From: an uncultured Eubacterium sp.
GTDB taxonomy: Bacteria; Bacillota; Clostridia; Peptostreptococcales; Anaerovoracaceae
NCBI GenBank assembly: GCA_946555345.1
Contig: CAMNSS010000004.1
Span: 62,001 to 126,000, forward strand
Direction of reading: 5' to 3'
Length of the DNA: 64,000 bases
Below, piece by piece: positions 41,195 through 49,787 of this stretch (positions within the stretch are counted from its first letter, which is position 1; each line of letters opens with the position of its first letter). The notes under the pieces are model-generated. The model worked only from the letters and a program-made list of their open reading frames with translations. It had not been told where the DNA came from and searched no databases. The position numbers and the translations under genes are program-made.

Positions 41195-41245
41195 AACGCT
41201 TGCCGGTTGGGGCAGCCCCATGCGGCAAGCGTTCTTGTTTTTTGG
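41195..41245. terminator. Terminator between convergent genes
   Basis: AACGCTTGCCG (41195-41205) pairs with CGGCAAGCGTT (41223-41233) with an inner GGGC/GCCC stem; CTTGTTTTTTGG follows on the + strand. Confidence 0.8.
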
Positions 41246-41265
41246 TGGCGGGAAGCGTTCGCGAT

Positions 41266-42042
41266 CTATTTGTTTTTAAAATCAGCGGCTCTTTTTTCCA
41301 GAAAAGCAGTCATTCCCTCTATCCGGTCATCCGATCCGAAGGAAACGCCGAAAGCTTCGCTTTCCAGCGCCACGGCAGTAGCGGTATCCAGCATGATGCC
41401 GTTGTTGATGGCGGCTTTTGCTCCTTTCACTGCGATCGGTGCATTTTTTATGATTTTCTTCGCAATTTTTTCACATGTTGGAATTAATTCTTCCGGTGCG
41501 ACTACTTTTTCCACGAGGCCGATCCGCAACGCTTCGTCGGCTTTGATGTAATCTCCAGTCAATATCATGTACTTGGCCATGCCTTTTCCAGCAAGGCGGG
41601 GAAGCCTCTGCGTTCCGCCAAAGCCCGGGATGATCCCAAGGCCGGCTTCCGGCTGTCCGAACTGCGCTTTTTCCGAGGCGATGCGGATATCGCATGCCAT
41701 TGCCAGTTCGCATCCGCCGCCCAAAGCAAATCCGTTGATTGCGGCGATCACGGGTTTTCCCATGGATTCAATGGCCGTTATGATCTGTGACCCGCGCCTG
41801 ATCGTTTCGTAGCCCTCTACGCCGGTCATTTTTACCATTTGCGCGATATCTGCGCCTGCGACGAAGGCCTTCCCTTCGCCAGTCAGGATCGCAACCCTTA
41901 TTTCAGGATCGCTATCGATCGTTTGAAAAACCGATTGCAGCTCGTCGAGCACCTCGGTGGAAAGTGCGTTCATGGCTTTCGGCCTGTCGATCGTGACATA
42001 AGCGATTTGTTCTTTCGTTTCATACCTTAACGTTTCATACAT
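41266..42042 (-). CDS. Enoyl-CoA hydratase / crotonase family
   Basis: A 258-residue crotonase: AFVAGADIAQM and GFALGGGCELAMACDIRIAS form the oxyanion hole, with Glu in GQPEAGLGIIPGFGGTQ as a catalytic residue. In a butyrate-forming anaerobe it would hydrate crotonyl-CoA in the 3-hydroxybutyryl-CoA/crotonyl-CoA step. It is divergent from the acyl-CoA dehydrogenase/Etf operon, consistent with that pathway. Confidence 0.88.
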   Translation of the reverse strand: MYETLRYETKEQIAYVTIDRPKAMNALSTEVLDELQSVFQTIDSDPEIRVAILTGEGKAFVAGADIAQMVKMTGVEGYETIRRGSQIITAIESMGKPVIAAINGFALGGGCELAMACDIRIASEKAQFGQPEAGLGIIPGFGGTQRLPRLAGKGMAKYMILTGDYIKADEALRIGLVEKVVAPEELIPTCEKIAKKIIKNAPIAVKGAKAAINNGIMLDTATAVALESEAFGVSFGSDDRIEGMTAFLEKRAADFKNK

Positions 42043-42838
42043 AGCACATACTCCCTTTCATATTGTAATATATTTATGTTATTGCTTTTAGCTGGCGGTT
42101 TTCTGCCAGCCGTTTGTCAGTTTTTTTTAAGTTGCCTCATTGTAAATTTCCTGCTGGCGGCTTTCCGAAGCTTGGCGGCAAAAAAATTTGGTTTTATGCG
42201 GTGGTTTTCTGGTGTTTTGCCGCTGGCTTTCGTCCAGTTCATTGTTGGTTCATTCTCAAGCTTGCGCCTGGTTCATCTGGCGGTTTTCCGCTGTCTTGCA
42301 GTCAGCAGCCTTGTTAAAAATTTTTTCTTTCGGCTCATTATCGGTGTTTTCGGCATTTTGCCTGCCCGTGCACTTTTCGCCATCTGTTAGTATTCCTGCC
42401 TGTCCGGTTTATTCGCTAGACTGCCTTCCGGCTTGCCGCCTGCCAGCGTCCCATTCTTTTCTGCCCGCCCGTGCGCTTTCCGCATCGGCTTGGCAAGGTT
42501 TGCCCCGCATGCCGGAAACGTTTCTGCCGGTCCTTGCGTTTTCCTGCGGAAAGCGCTTCCATTTTTCATCAAATTACCAGCAAAAGAAATGAATGATTAC
42601 ACTATTTTAATATCCTGTATTTGGTTTGTCAATATGCCTAAATTGTAAAAAAATGCAAGATAAAACGGCTTTTAAATTTCCTGTAAAATTAATACAAAAA
42701 AGGAATTAAAATATATAAAAAATATACAATATACGATATGAAATGCATCTTGACAGAGGACTGTCTTTATCATAGAATAATGAGGTGAATGTAAGTATAA
42801 GTAAGCAAAAATTAAAGGAAAGTTTAGGAGGATAGACA
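42043..42838. other. Divergent spacer with low-complexity DNA
   Basis: 796 bases. 42091-42110 is a GCTGGC/GCCAGC hairpin followed by a T8 tract (42121-42128). 42130-42560 is pyrimidine-rich low-complexity DNA with no credible gene. 42600-42780 is very AT-rich and includes the bcd promoter. Confidence 0.55.
42750..42778 (+). promoter_or_regulatory. Promoter of the bcd-etfBA operon
   Basis: TTGACA (42750-42755), 17-base spacer, TAGAAT (42773-42778), 60 bases before the start codon. Confidence 0.75.
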
Positions 42839-44005
42839 ATGGACTTTAAATTATCAAAGACACATTTGCTTCAGCAGGAAATGTATCGCAGATTTGCAGA
42901 AAATGAAGTAAAACCATTGGCAGAAGAAATGGATGAAACAGAAGTTTACAACCAGGAACTGCTTGCAAAGCTGCACAAGTACGGACTGATGGGTATTCCT
43001 TATTCTAAGGAATACGGCGGCGTAGGCGGTGACTACCTGAGCTATGCGCTGTGCATGGAAGAAGTTTCAAAAGTAGACGGAAGTACTGGTATTACAATTT
43101 CTGTGCATACTTCACTTTGCTGCTCCTGCATCGATTCTTTCGGTACGGAAGAACAGAAGCAGAAATTCTTAAGGCCGCTGATTGACGGCTCCAAGACCGG
43201 ATGCTTTGGCCTGACAGAGCCGAATGCTGGATCGGATGCTGCTGGACAGCAGACGACGGCTGATTACGATGAAGCGACAGACGAATATGTTATCAATGGC
43301 GGTAAGATATTCACGACGAACTCTGGCTTCGCTGATACGAATATCTGTTTTGCCCTTACCGACAAGAAACTGGGAACGAAGGGTATCTCCGCATTCGTAG
43401 TTCCTTTGAAGGACGACGAAGGCAACCGTACTCCTGGCGTAACCGTAAGTGAAAACATCAAGAGAATGGGTATCAGGGCTGCTTCCAACTGCGAAGTTTC
43501 CTATGAAAACGTAAGAGTGCCCGCTGCAAACAGGCTGGGTAAAGAAGGACAGGGCTTCAAGATCGCGATGAAGGCGCTCGACGGCGGAAGAATCGGTATT
43601 GCCGCACAGTCTGTCGGACTGGCACAGGGCGCACTGAACGAAGCGCTTTCCTATGTAAAGGAAAGAAAGCAGTTCGGAAGGCCGATTACTGCATTCCAGA
43701 CGACGCAGTTCAAATTAGCTGATATGCAGACGAAGATCGATGCTGCAAGGCTTCTCACCTGGAGAGCGGCATGCGTGAAAGACGCTGGCGAAAACTACGG
43801 TCCTGCTGCTGCAATGGCTAAGTTATTTGCTTCCGATGTTGCCAACCAGGTTTGCCGTGAAGCGGTACAACTGATGGGCGGATACGGATACTGCAGAGAA
43901 TATCCGGTTGAAAGAGCATTGAGAGATGCGAAGATTACCGAAATCTATGAAGGTACATCAGAAGTTATGAAGATGGTTATCTCAGGATCAATGAAACTTA
44001 AGTAG
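42839..44005 (+). CDS. bcd: Acyl-CoA (butyryl-CoA) dehydrogenase
   Basis: A 388-residue flavoprotein with the family signatures GCFGLTEPNAGSDA and QLMGGYGYCREYPVER, and the catalytic Glu in YEGTSEV near residue 368. With EtfBA encoded behind it, it should reduce crotonyl-CoA to butyryl-CoA, likely coupled to ferredoxin reduction by electron bifurcation. AT-biased, highly codon-adapted sequence suggests strong expression. Gene order bcd-etfB-etfA is typical for butyrate-producing Clostridia. Chain-length preference is inferred. Confidence 0.92.
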   Translation: MDFKLSKTHLLQQEMYRRFAENEVKPLAEEMDETEVYNQELLAKLHKYGLMGIPYSKEYGGVGGDYLSYALCMEEVSKVDGSTGITISVHTSLCCSCIDSFGTEEQKQKFLRPLIDGSKTGCFGLTEPNAGSDAAGQQTTADYDEATDEYVINGGKIFTTNSGFADTNICFALTDKKLGTKGISAFVVPLKDDEGNRTPGVTVSENIKRMGIRAASNCEVSYENVRVPAANRLGKEGQGFKIAMKALDGGRIGIAAQSVGLAQGALNEALSYVKERKQFGRPITAFQTTQFKLADMQTKIDAARLLTWRAACVKDAGENYGPAAAMAKLFASDVANQVCREAVQLMGGYGYCREYPVERALRDAKITEIYEGTSEVMKMVISGSMKLK

Positions 44006-44026
44006 TGTGAAAGGAGAAGAGTAACG

Positions 44027-44815
44027 ATGAAAATAGTAGTATGCATTAAGCAGGTTCCGGACACAAACGAAGTTAAGCTGGATCCTAAAACGAATAGATT
44101 AATCAGGGATGGTGTTCCAAGCATCATCAACCATGACGATAAGTCAGGAATTGAAGCGGCTTTGCAGCTGCGTGAAAGAGTTGGCGGCACGGTAACGGTA
44201 GTCTGCATGGGACCTCCGCAGGCTGACGTAGCGCTGAGGGAAGCGCTGGCTATGGGCTGTGACGATGCTTATCTGCTGTCCGCAAGGGAATTTGGCGGAT
44301 CAGACACATGCGCAACGGCTATCATCATTTCCGCTGCATTGAAGAAGATCGGATATGATATCGTATTTACTGGCAGACAGGCTATCGATGGTGATACTGC
44401 GCAGGTAGGACCGCAGATCGCTGAAAACCTGGGAATCCCGCAGGTATCATACACGGAAGAGCTGATCGATGTTGATGATAAGAGCATCACGGTTAAGAGA
44501 CAGTATGAAGACAGATACCACATCATCGAAGTGAAGCTTCCTTGCCTCCTGACTGCAATCCAGGAGCTGGCTGAACCGAGATATATGCACGCTGGCGGCG
44601 TTATCGACGCTTATGCAAAGGATATTACCGTATGGGGATTCGATGATTTGAAAGATGTAATCAACCCTGACCACATCGGTCTGGACGGATCACCGACAAA
44701 GGTAGTAACATCCTTCGGTAAGATGCCTAAGGGCGCAGGAACGAAACTGGACGTTACTCCTGATGAAGCAGTCGCTGCTATCATCGCCAAGATGGAAGAA
44801 AGACACATCATTTAA
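44027..44815 (+). CDS. etfB: Electron transfer flavoprotein beta subunit
   Basis: A 262-residue protein starting MKIVVCIKQVPDTNEVKLDP, with FTGRQAIDGDTAQVGPQIAE in the nucleotide-binding region and AEPRYMHAGG near the interface. It pairs with EtfA to pass electrons between NADH, the dehydrogenase and, in bifurcating versions, ferredoxin. It starts 21 bases after bcd. Confidence 0.95.
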   Translation: MKIVVCIKQVPDTNEVKLDPKTNRLIRDGVPSIINHDDKSGIEAALQLRERVGGTVTVVCMGPPQADVALREALAMGCDDAYLLSAREFGGSDTCATAIIISAALKKIGYDIVFTGRQAIDGDTAQVGPQIAENLGIPQVSYTEELIDVDDKSITVKRQYEDRYHIIEVKLPCLLTAIQELAEPRYMHAGGVIDAYAKDITVWGFDDLKDVINPDHIGLDGSPTKVVTSFGKMPKGAGTKLDVTPDEAVAAIIAKMEERHII

Positions 44816-44834
44816 TGGGAGGAGTTGTAAAGAA

Positions 44835-45908
44835 ATGAGTAAAGATATTTATGTAGTAGCAGAACAGAGAGATGGCAATATCGCTAAGGTTACTCTGGAA
44901 CTGCTGGGTGAAGCAACAAAATTAGCTGGAGAACTTGGCGAAAAGGTTTATGCTGTTCTCATGGGCGATAAGATTAAGGATAAGGCACAGTCCCTGATCG
45001 AAGCAGGCGCTGACGGCGTAGTCGTAGTAGAAGACCCGATGCTGGCTGAATACGTGACAGAGCCTTATACGAAGGCGCTGACAGCTGTCATCAAGAATTA
45101 CGACCCGAACATCGTGCTGTATGGCGCTACTTCTATCGGACGTGACCTCGCGCCAAGAGTGGCAGCAAGGGTACATACAGGACTGACTGCTGACTGCACG
45201 CGTCTCGATGTAAACATGGACAATTACTTTGAATTTCTGAAAGCAACATCCAATGCAGACACCGAAGCAATCGGCAAGAGGCTGGGCATGGATGATATGA
45301 ACCTGAAGATGACGAGACCTGCTTTCGGCGGTAACGTAATGGCTACGATCAGATGCGCAAACCACAGACCGCAGATGGCTACCGTAAGGCCTGGCGTAAT
45401 GAAGAAATTAGAGCCACAGGCAGGCAAGAAGGGAACCGTTGAAGAATTCAAGGTTGATTTCGTTCCGGAAGACATGAACGTAGTGATCAAGGAAGTTGTT
45501 CGGGAAACGAAGAAAGCCGTTGATATTACAGAAGCAAAAGTTCTCGTATCGGGCGGCAGGGGAATCGGTTCTCCTGAATACTTCAAAGAGCTGCAGGTTG
45601 TCGCAGACCTTCTGGGCGGCGAAATTTCATCCTCTCGTGCAAATGTTGACGCTGGCTGGATCGCAAGGGACAGACAGGTTGGACAGACAGGAAAGACGGT
45701 TCGCCCGGATCTGTACATGGCTTGCGGTATTTCCGGCGCAATCCAGCACATCGCAGGTATGGAAAACTCGGAGTGCGTAATTGCGATCAACAAGAACGAT
45801 ACAGCAGCGATCTTCGAAGTAGCTGACCTGGGTATTGTCGGCGACGTGAAAGTGATCATTCCGAAGCTGCAGGAAGCGCTGAAGAAGTACCAGGAAGAAA
45901 ATAACTAG
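44835..45908 (+). CDS. etfA: Electron transfer flavoprotein alpha subunit
   Basis: ATG 44835 follows GGGAGGAG; the open frame further left overlaps etfB and is not used. 357 residues. The FAD-binding C-terminal domain shows SGGRGIGSPE, VGQTGKTVRPDLYMACGISG and the AINKNDTAAIFEVADLGIVG loop. N-terminal domain holds the second flavin site. Last gene of the operon. Confidence 0.95.
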   Translation: MSKDIYVVAEQRDGNIAKVTLELLGEATKLAGELGEKVYAVLMGDKIKDKAQSLIEAGADGVVVVEDPMLAEYVTEPYTKALTAVIKNYDPNIVLYGATSIGRDLAPRVAARVHTGLTADCTRLDVNMDNYFEFLKATSNADTEAIGKRLGMDDMNLKMTRPAFGGNVMATIRCANHRPQMATVRPGVMKKLEPQAGKKGTVEEFKVDFVPEDMNVVIKEVVRETKKAVDITEAKVLVSGGRGIGSPEYFKELQVVADLLGGEISSSRANVDAGWIARDRQVGQTGKTVRPDLYMACGISGAIQHIAGMENSECVIAINKNDTAAIFEVADLGIVGDVKVIIPKLQEALKKYQEENN

Positions 45909-45953
45909 TCCGATCGGTATTGATTGCGTAAGCATAAAATATTTTAGAAAATC

Positions 45954-46002
45954 AGAGGATGCACATAGGAGCTTTGGCGCTTCATCGTGCGTCCTCTTTT
46001 TC
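45954..46002 (+). terminator. Terminator of the bcd-etfBA operon
   Basis: AGAGGATGCAC (45954-45964) pairs with GTGCGTCCTCT (45987-45997) with one G-T pair, followed by TTTTTCTG. 46003-46387 contains no confident gene. Confidence 0.85.
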
Positions 46003-46387
46003 TGTTTACAAACACTGCTGGCTGCGCCGGTGGAGCATAATTGCGGGCTGGAGCGGCTGTTGCGCGTATTGTCATTTTCTCAGTAGCGAATCGGAAGTTC
46101 AGGCGACGTGAAGCAATGCTGTGCTGACGGATTATTTTTTGACAGAATCATTGCGGAACGGTTGAAAGCGGGTGAAAAAGCAGGAATAAGTTAAAGAAGG
46201 GGTGAAAGTCCGCCCGGGGATGCTAAAAAGCTGCGCCCCATTTTCTGACTCTTTCGTTTATTCTAAAAGAAGAGGAGGAGAAAAATATGGAAAAAAGGAA
46301 TTTATCGTCGAAAAAACGGAGTGGGCGCTGGGATTTGCAGGCATTGTGCTTTACGGAATTTGTGAAACTTTGGGAGGTAGCGGGCAT

Positions 46388-46780
46388 ATGAATCAAGAAT
46401 GTTTTCAACGGGTATCGCTCGTATTATCCGAACTAGGGTTCACGATTAATTATGCGGGTTTCAATTATGTGGCTTATGCTGTTTCGCTCTGCATGCAGGA
46501 GCCTGACCGCTTATTGCTTGTGACAAAATGGCTTTATCCCGATGTAGCCAGAAGATATCATACAAGCCCTGCGTGCGTGGAGAGAAACATCCGTACGATC
46601 TGCAAGCTTTCCTGGGAACGAAACCCGGCGCTTGTCCGTGAAATGGCAAGGCATCCATTGACCGAAAAACCATCGAATACAGAGCTGATCGCAATTTTGA
46701 CGACGTACCTTTCTGCTGAAAATGATCCAGATGCAGAGCAGGGGCATCAGTTAAGCATGCCGTTGAAGGAGAATTGGTGA
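46388..46780 (+). CDS. Stand-alone Spo0A-type DNA-binding domain protein
   Basis: GGGAGGT lies 9 bases before ATG 46388 (130 residues). The open frame extends 62 codons further left without a ribosome site; a strong GGAGGAG-ATG at 46287 is in another frame. Residues 5-105 match the Spo0A C-terminal effector domain: INYAGFNYVAYAVSLCMQEP, then SPACVERNIRTICKLSW as recognition helix and PSNTELIAILTTYL at the end. No receiver domain is present. It may bind 0A-box-like sites without phosphorylation control. Confidence 0.8.
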   Translation: MNQECFQRVSLVLSELGFTINYAGFNYVAYAVSLCMQEPDRLLLVTKWLYPDVARRYHTSPACVERNIRTICKLSWERNPALVREMARHPLTEKPSNTELIAILTTYLSAENDPDAEQGHQLSMPLKENW

Positions 46781-46986
46781 AGCTGCCTGACCGCTAGATA
46801 TGCGGTTAAGGCATTGGGCGGAATTGCCAAGCAGCGGCTATCTGGCAAATCGAAACATTGTAAAATAAGAAATGGATTGGAGCGGGAGATGTTTGCCCAA
46901 AAAGTAAATATCTCTTTTTCAATTTTTGTAGATATCTTTTCATAATAATGCTAGAATGGGAAGGACATATTGACAGGAGGAGAAAG

Positions 46987-47547
46987 ATGCGGGTTATAGC
47001 GGGAAAATATAAGGGCAGGCGGCTGGAAACCCCGGCGGATTACGCCATCAGGCCGACCACCGATAAGGTAAAGGAGGCTCTTTTTAGCATATTGACGGAA
47101 AAAATATGGGCAAGCAGGGTGCTGGACCTCTTTTCAGGGACGGGTGGCCTGGGACTCGAAGCGCTCAGCAGGGGTGCGCAAGCCTGCGTTTTTGGCGATC
47201 ACTCCAAGGAAAGCCTGCGGCTGATCCGTGCGAATATCGCCCACTGCAAGGCGCAGGAAGGCGCGCAGGTCGTGCCGGGGGATTTTCGGAAGACGCTGGG
47301 AAGCCTTACGGGGCAGTTCGATATCATCCTGTTGGACCCTCCTTATGGGCGCAATTTTCTGTTGCCTGCCTTTGAGCTGATCAGGCGGCAGAAACTTTTG
47401 GCCGCTGACGGCGTGATCGTTGCCGAACACAGGAAAGAAGAGGCGCTCGCCGAGGCGCTTTGCGGATTTTGCAAGATAAAAGAACGAAAATACGGCATCA
47501 TTAAGTTATCGATATATCAGCAGGATATCGTTGAATCCGGCCTGTAA
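46987..47547 (+). CDS. rsmD: 16S rRNA (guanine(966)-N(2))-methyltransferase RsmD
   Basis: ATG 46987 with AGGAGGAG. A 186-residue methyltransferase with MRVIAGKYKGRRL at the start, the SAM loop LDLFSGTGGLGLEALSRGA and the catalytic DPPYG. Modifies 16S rRNA during 30S assembly. Followed by coaD as in many bacteria. Confidence 0.95.
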   Translation: MRVIAGKYKGRRLETPADYAIRPTTDKVKEALFSILTEKIWASRVLDLFSGTGGLGLEALSRGAQACVFGDHSKESLRLIRANIAHCKAQEGAQVVPGDFRKTLGSLTGQFDIILLDPPYGRNFLLPAFELIRRQKLLAADGVIVAEHRKEEALAEALCGFCKIKERKYGIIKLSIYQQDIVESGL

Positions 47548-47586
47548 ACGTGATATACTGGACAAGTATCAGTGGAGGAATGACAA

Positions 47587-48069
47587 ATGCAGACCAAAGC
47601 CCTTTATACGGGTTCTTTTGATCCGTTGACCAATGGACACTTAAATATCATCGAACGGGCGGCTAAGCTATACGATGAATTGACGATCGGCATCATCGTA
47701 AATCCATCCAAAAAAGCCATGTTCTCCCTGGAGGAACGAAAGCGCATGATCGCAGAAACCCTGCGGCATTTGGATAACGTCCGGGTGGATTGCTTTTCGG
47801 GGCTTTTGGCGAATTATGTAAATGATAATGGATTTAATGTGGTGGTAAGGGGGCTTAGGGCAGCCATGGATTTTGAATATGAGATCCAGATGGCGCAGAT
47901 GAATGCCCGTCTTTTTGATAAACAAGTGGAAACAGTATTCCTGATGACAGATCCAGGCTATTCCTTCATCAGCTCAAGCATGATCAAGGAAGTATATTCC
48001 CTGGGCGGTTCGATAGAAGGGCTGGTTCCTGAAACAATACGAAGCAATATGGACAGGCGCAAAGGATAG
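47587..48069 (+). CDS. coaD: Phosphopantetheine adenylyltransferase
   Basis: A 160-residue enzyme: TGSFDPLTNGHLNIIERA contains the nucleotidyltransferase HxGH-type motif (NGHL), and VVRGLRAAMDFEYEIQMA and YSFISSSMIKEV are conserved in the family. It makes dephospho-CoA from 4'-phosphopantetheine and ATP. It sits 39 bases after rsmD. Confidence 0.95.
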   Translation: MQTKALYTGSFDPLTNGHLNIIERAAKLYDELTIGIIVNPSKKAMFSLEERKRMIAETLRHLDNVRVDCFSGLLANYVNDNGFNVVVRGLRAAMDFEYEIQMAQMNARLFDKQVETVFLMTDPGYSFISSSMIKEVYSLGGSIEGLVPETIRSNMDRRKG

Positions 48070-48085
48070 ATAACAGGAGGTCGTT

Positions 48086-48655
48086 ATGAGGGTTTTAGAA
48101 CTTTTGGAAGAAATTGAAGAAATTATTGATACTGCCGCAGGGTTTCCCCTTACCGGCAAAATCATGGTGGATTCCCAGGAACTTCTCGAAATCGTAAGGG
48201 AAATCAGGGCGGAGCTTCCGGATGAGATCCAGCAGGCACAGTGGATTAAGAATGAAAGGGAGCGGATTATTGCGGAGGCGAAAACGCAGTACGAGGCGGT
48301 GATCGACGATGCGCAGAAGCAAGCCGAGAACCTGGTCGAAAATAACGACATCACACATAAAGCCAAGGTCAGGGCGGATGAACTGATGAAGGTTACGGAG
48401 AACACGGCGAAGCAGCTTAAAATCGGTACATACGAATATTTGGACAGCATTCTCTACAGCTTCCAGGGCAAGATGGAACATCTGAGTTCCATTTATTTCG
48501 GGGAAATGTTCACCAATATCGAGAAAGCGTTTGACGATATCAATTCAGCGCTTGCGGCCAACCGGGACGAACTCAAGGATATGGCTTACAGGACGCAGAT
48601 GAACGCAGATGAAATGCCGGAGCCTTCCCCGCTGCCGGATAGCGAAAAGAAATAA
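48086..48655 (+). CDS. Coiled-coil protein between coaD and ylbJ
   Basis: A 189-residue acidic helical protein with a long coiled coil (residues 40-110, with NERERIIAEAKTQYEAVIDD resembling ATP-synthase b/E-type stalks) and a conserved N-terminus (LLEEIEEIIDTAAGFPLTGK). Proteins like this are conserved in this slot in Clostridia. They have been named ATPase or H+-ATPase subunit-like on coiled-coil similarity alone. Its role is unknown. Confidence 0.75.
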   Translation: MRVLELLEEIEEIIDTAAGFPLTGKIMVDSQELLEIVREIRAELPDEIQQAQWIKNERERIIAEAKTQYEAVIDDAQKQAENLVENNDITHKAKVRADELMKVTENTAKQLKIGTYEYLDSILYSFQGKMEHLSSIYFGEMFTNIEKAFDDINSALAANRDELKDMAYRTQMNADEMPEPSPLPDSEKK

Positions 48656-48830
48656 CGCTTTGGGCATACCGCATACAGGGCGGGCGGCATATCGCATGGG
48701 CGGCACAAGCATAAGCGGCATGCGGTGCAGGAAGCATACAGCGGCGCAGCGGGGCTGGCACAACAACGCACCTAGTATTAGCAGCGCAGGCGGCATCAGC
48801 GCATCTAGCGCCCGTGAACGAGATTATCAT

Positions 48831-48871
48831 ATATCCATGGTTTATGAATAAAATAGACCATGGATATTTTT
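48831..48871 (+). terminator. Hairpin overlapping the ylbJ start
   Basis: ATATCCATGGT (48831-48841) pairs with ACCATGGATAT (48857-48867), then TTTTT. The ATG at 48860 lies in the right arm. It would act as terminator for the upstream operon, and could hide the ylbJ start in a read-through transcript. Confidence 0.7.
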
Positions 48872-49780
48872 AGATTGGGAAAAAAGAAAATATTAGCGGC
48901 TGCTTTCCTGACGCTTAGCTGTTGCTTGCTCATGGTCATATTTCCTACGACGGCGTTATATTCGGCCAGGAAAGGCATATCCCTCTGGCTTGGCAATGTA
49001 CTCCCGGCATTGCTGCCCTTCTTTATATGCGCGAATTTTTTGCAAAACATAGGCGTGATACGTTTCCTGAAATCCGGGGTGTTCCCTTTCGCTATGAGCG
49101 TGCTTTCGGGTTATCCCATGGGAGCGAAAATCATCGGCGACCTAAAAAGGGGAGGGGAAATTTCCCTCAATGAAGCCAGGCGGCTGATGAGCTTTTGCAA
49201 TACGTCCGGCCCTGCGTTCATGGTAGGGGCAGTCGGCGCTGGGATGCTGGGTTCCGGAACGCTGGGCGGCATTATCGCTATTGCCCATTACGCCGGGGCG
49301 CTGATCAACGGCATGGTATATGGCAGGATCATCGGGGCAGAAGGCGGTGTGCAGATGATGAAAGCCGCCCCGGCCGATAAAGGAATGCAGGAATCCTTTA
49401 CAGAGGCTATCTTGATGTCCTTTAAGTCCCTGGGCATCGTCCTGGCATATATCGTGCTGTTCATGTTTGTCACGGATTTGTTGCATTTGAGCGGGGTGTT
49501 GTCCCTGTTTTCCGGCCAGGCGGTTCGTGCGCTCATCAAGGGTTTTTTTGAAATGACCGTGGGATGCGGCGCAGTAGCGGAATGCACGGCGCTCACGGGA
49601 AGCATGAAGTGCATCCTGTGCTCCTTTATCATGTCCTGGGGAGGTCTTTCGGTTATGGGGCAGACGATGAGTATGCTATCGGGGACAGGGGTTTCCATGG
49701 GCTATCTCTTTCTCAGCAAGCTGACGCATGCACTTTTTTCCGCCGCGACGGCTTTTGTCATCACGCTGTTTGTGTTATGA
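48860..49780 (+). CDS. ylbJ: Sporulation integral membrane protein YlbJ
   Basis: A 306-residue protein with about eight membrane helices, including LLPFFICANFLQNIGVIRFL, SGYPMGAKIIGDL and NTSGPAFMVGAVGAGM-type nucleoside-transporter Gate motifs. YlbJ is needed for spore cortex formation in Bacillus. The start codon is unusual: no ribosome site is visible and it lies in a terminator-like hairpin, so the true start may be a little downstream. Confidence 0.88.
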   Translation: MDIFRLGKKKILAAAFLTLSCCLLMVIFPTTALYSARKGISLWLGNVLPALLPFFICANFLQNIGVIRFLKSGVFPFAMSVLSGYPMGAKIIGDLKRGGEISLNEARRLMSFCNTSGPAFMVGAVGAGMLGSGTLGGIIAIAHYAGALINGMVYGRIIGAEGGVQMMKAAPADKGMQESFTEAILMSFKSLGIVLAYIVLFMFVTDLLHLSGVLSLFSGQAVRALIKGFFEMTVGCGAVAECTALTGSMKCILCSFIMSWGGLSVMGQTMSMLSGTGVSMGYLFLSKLTHALFSAATAFVITLFVL

Positions 49781-49787
49781 TAGTGCC

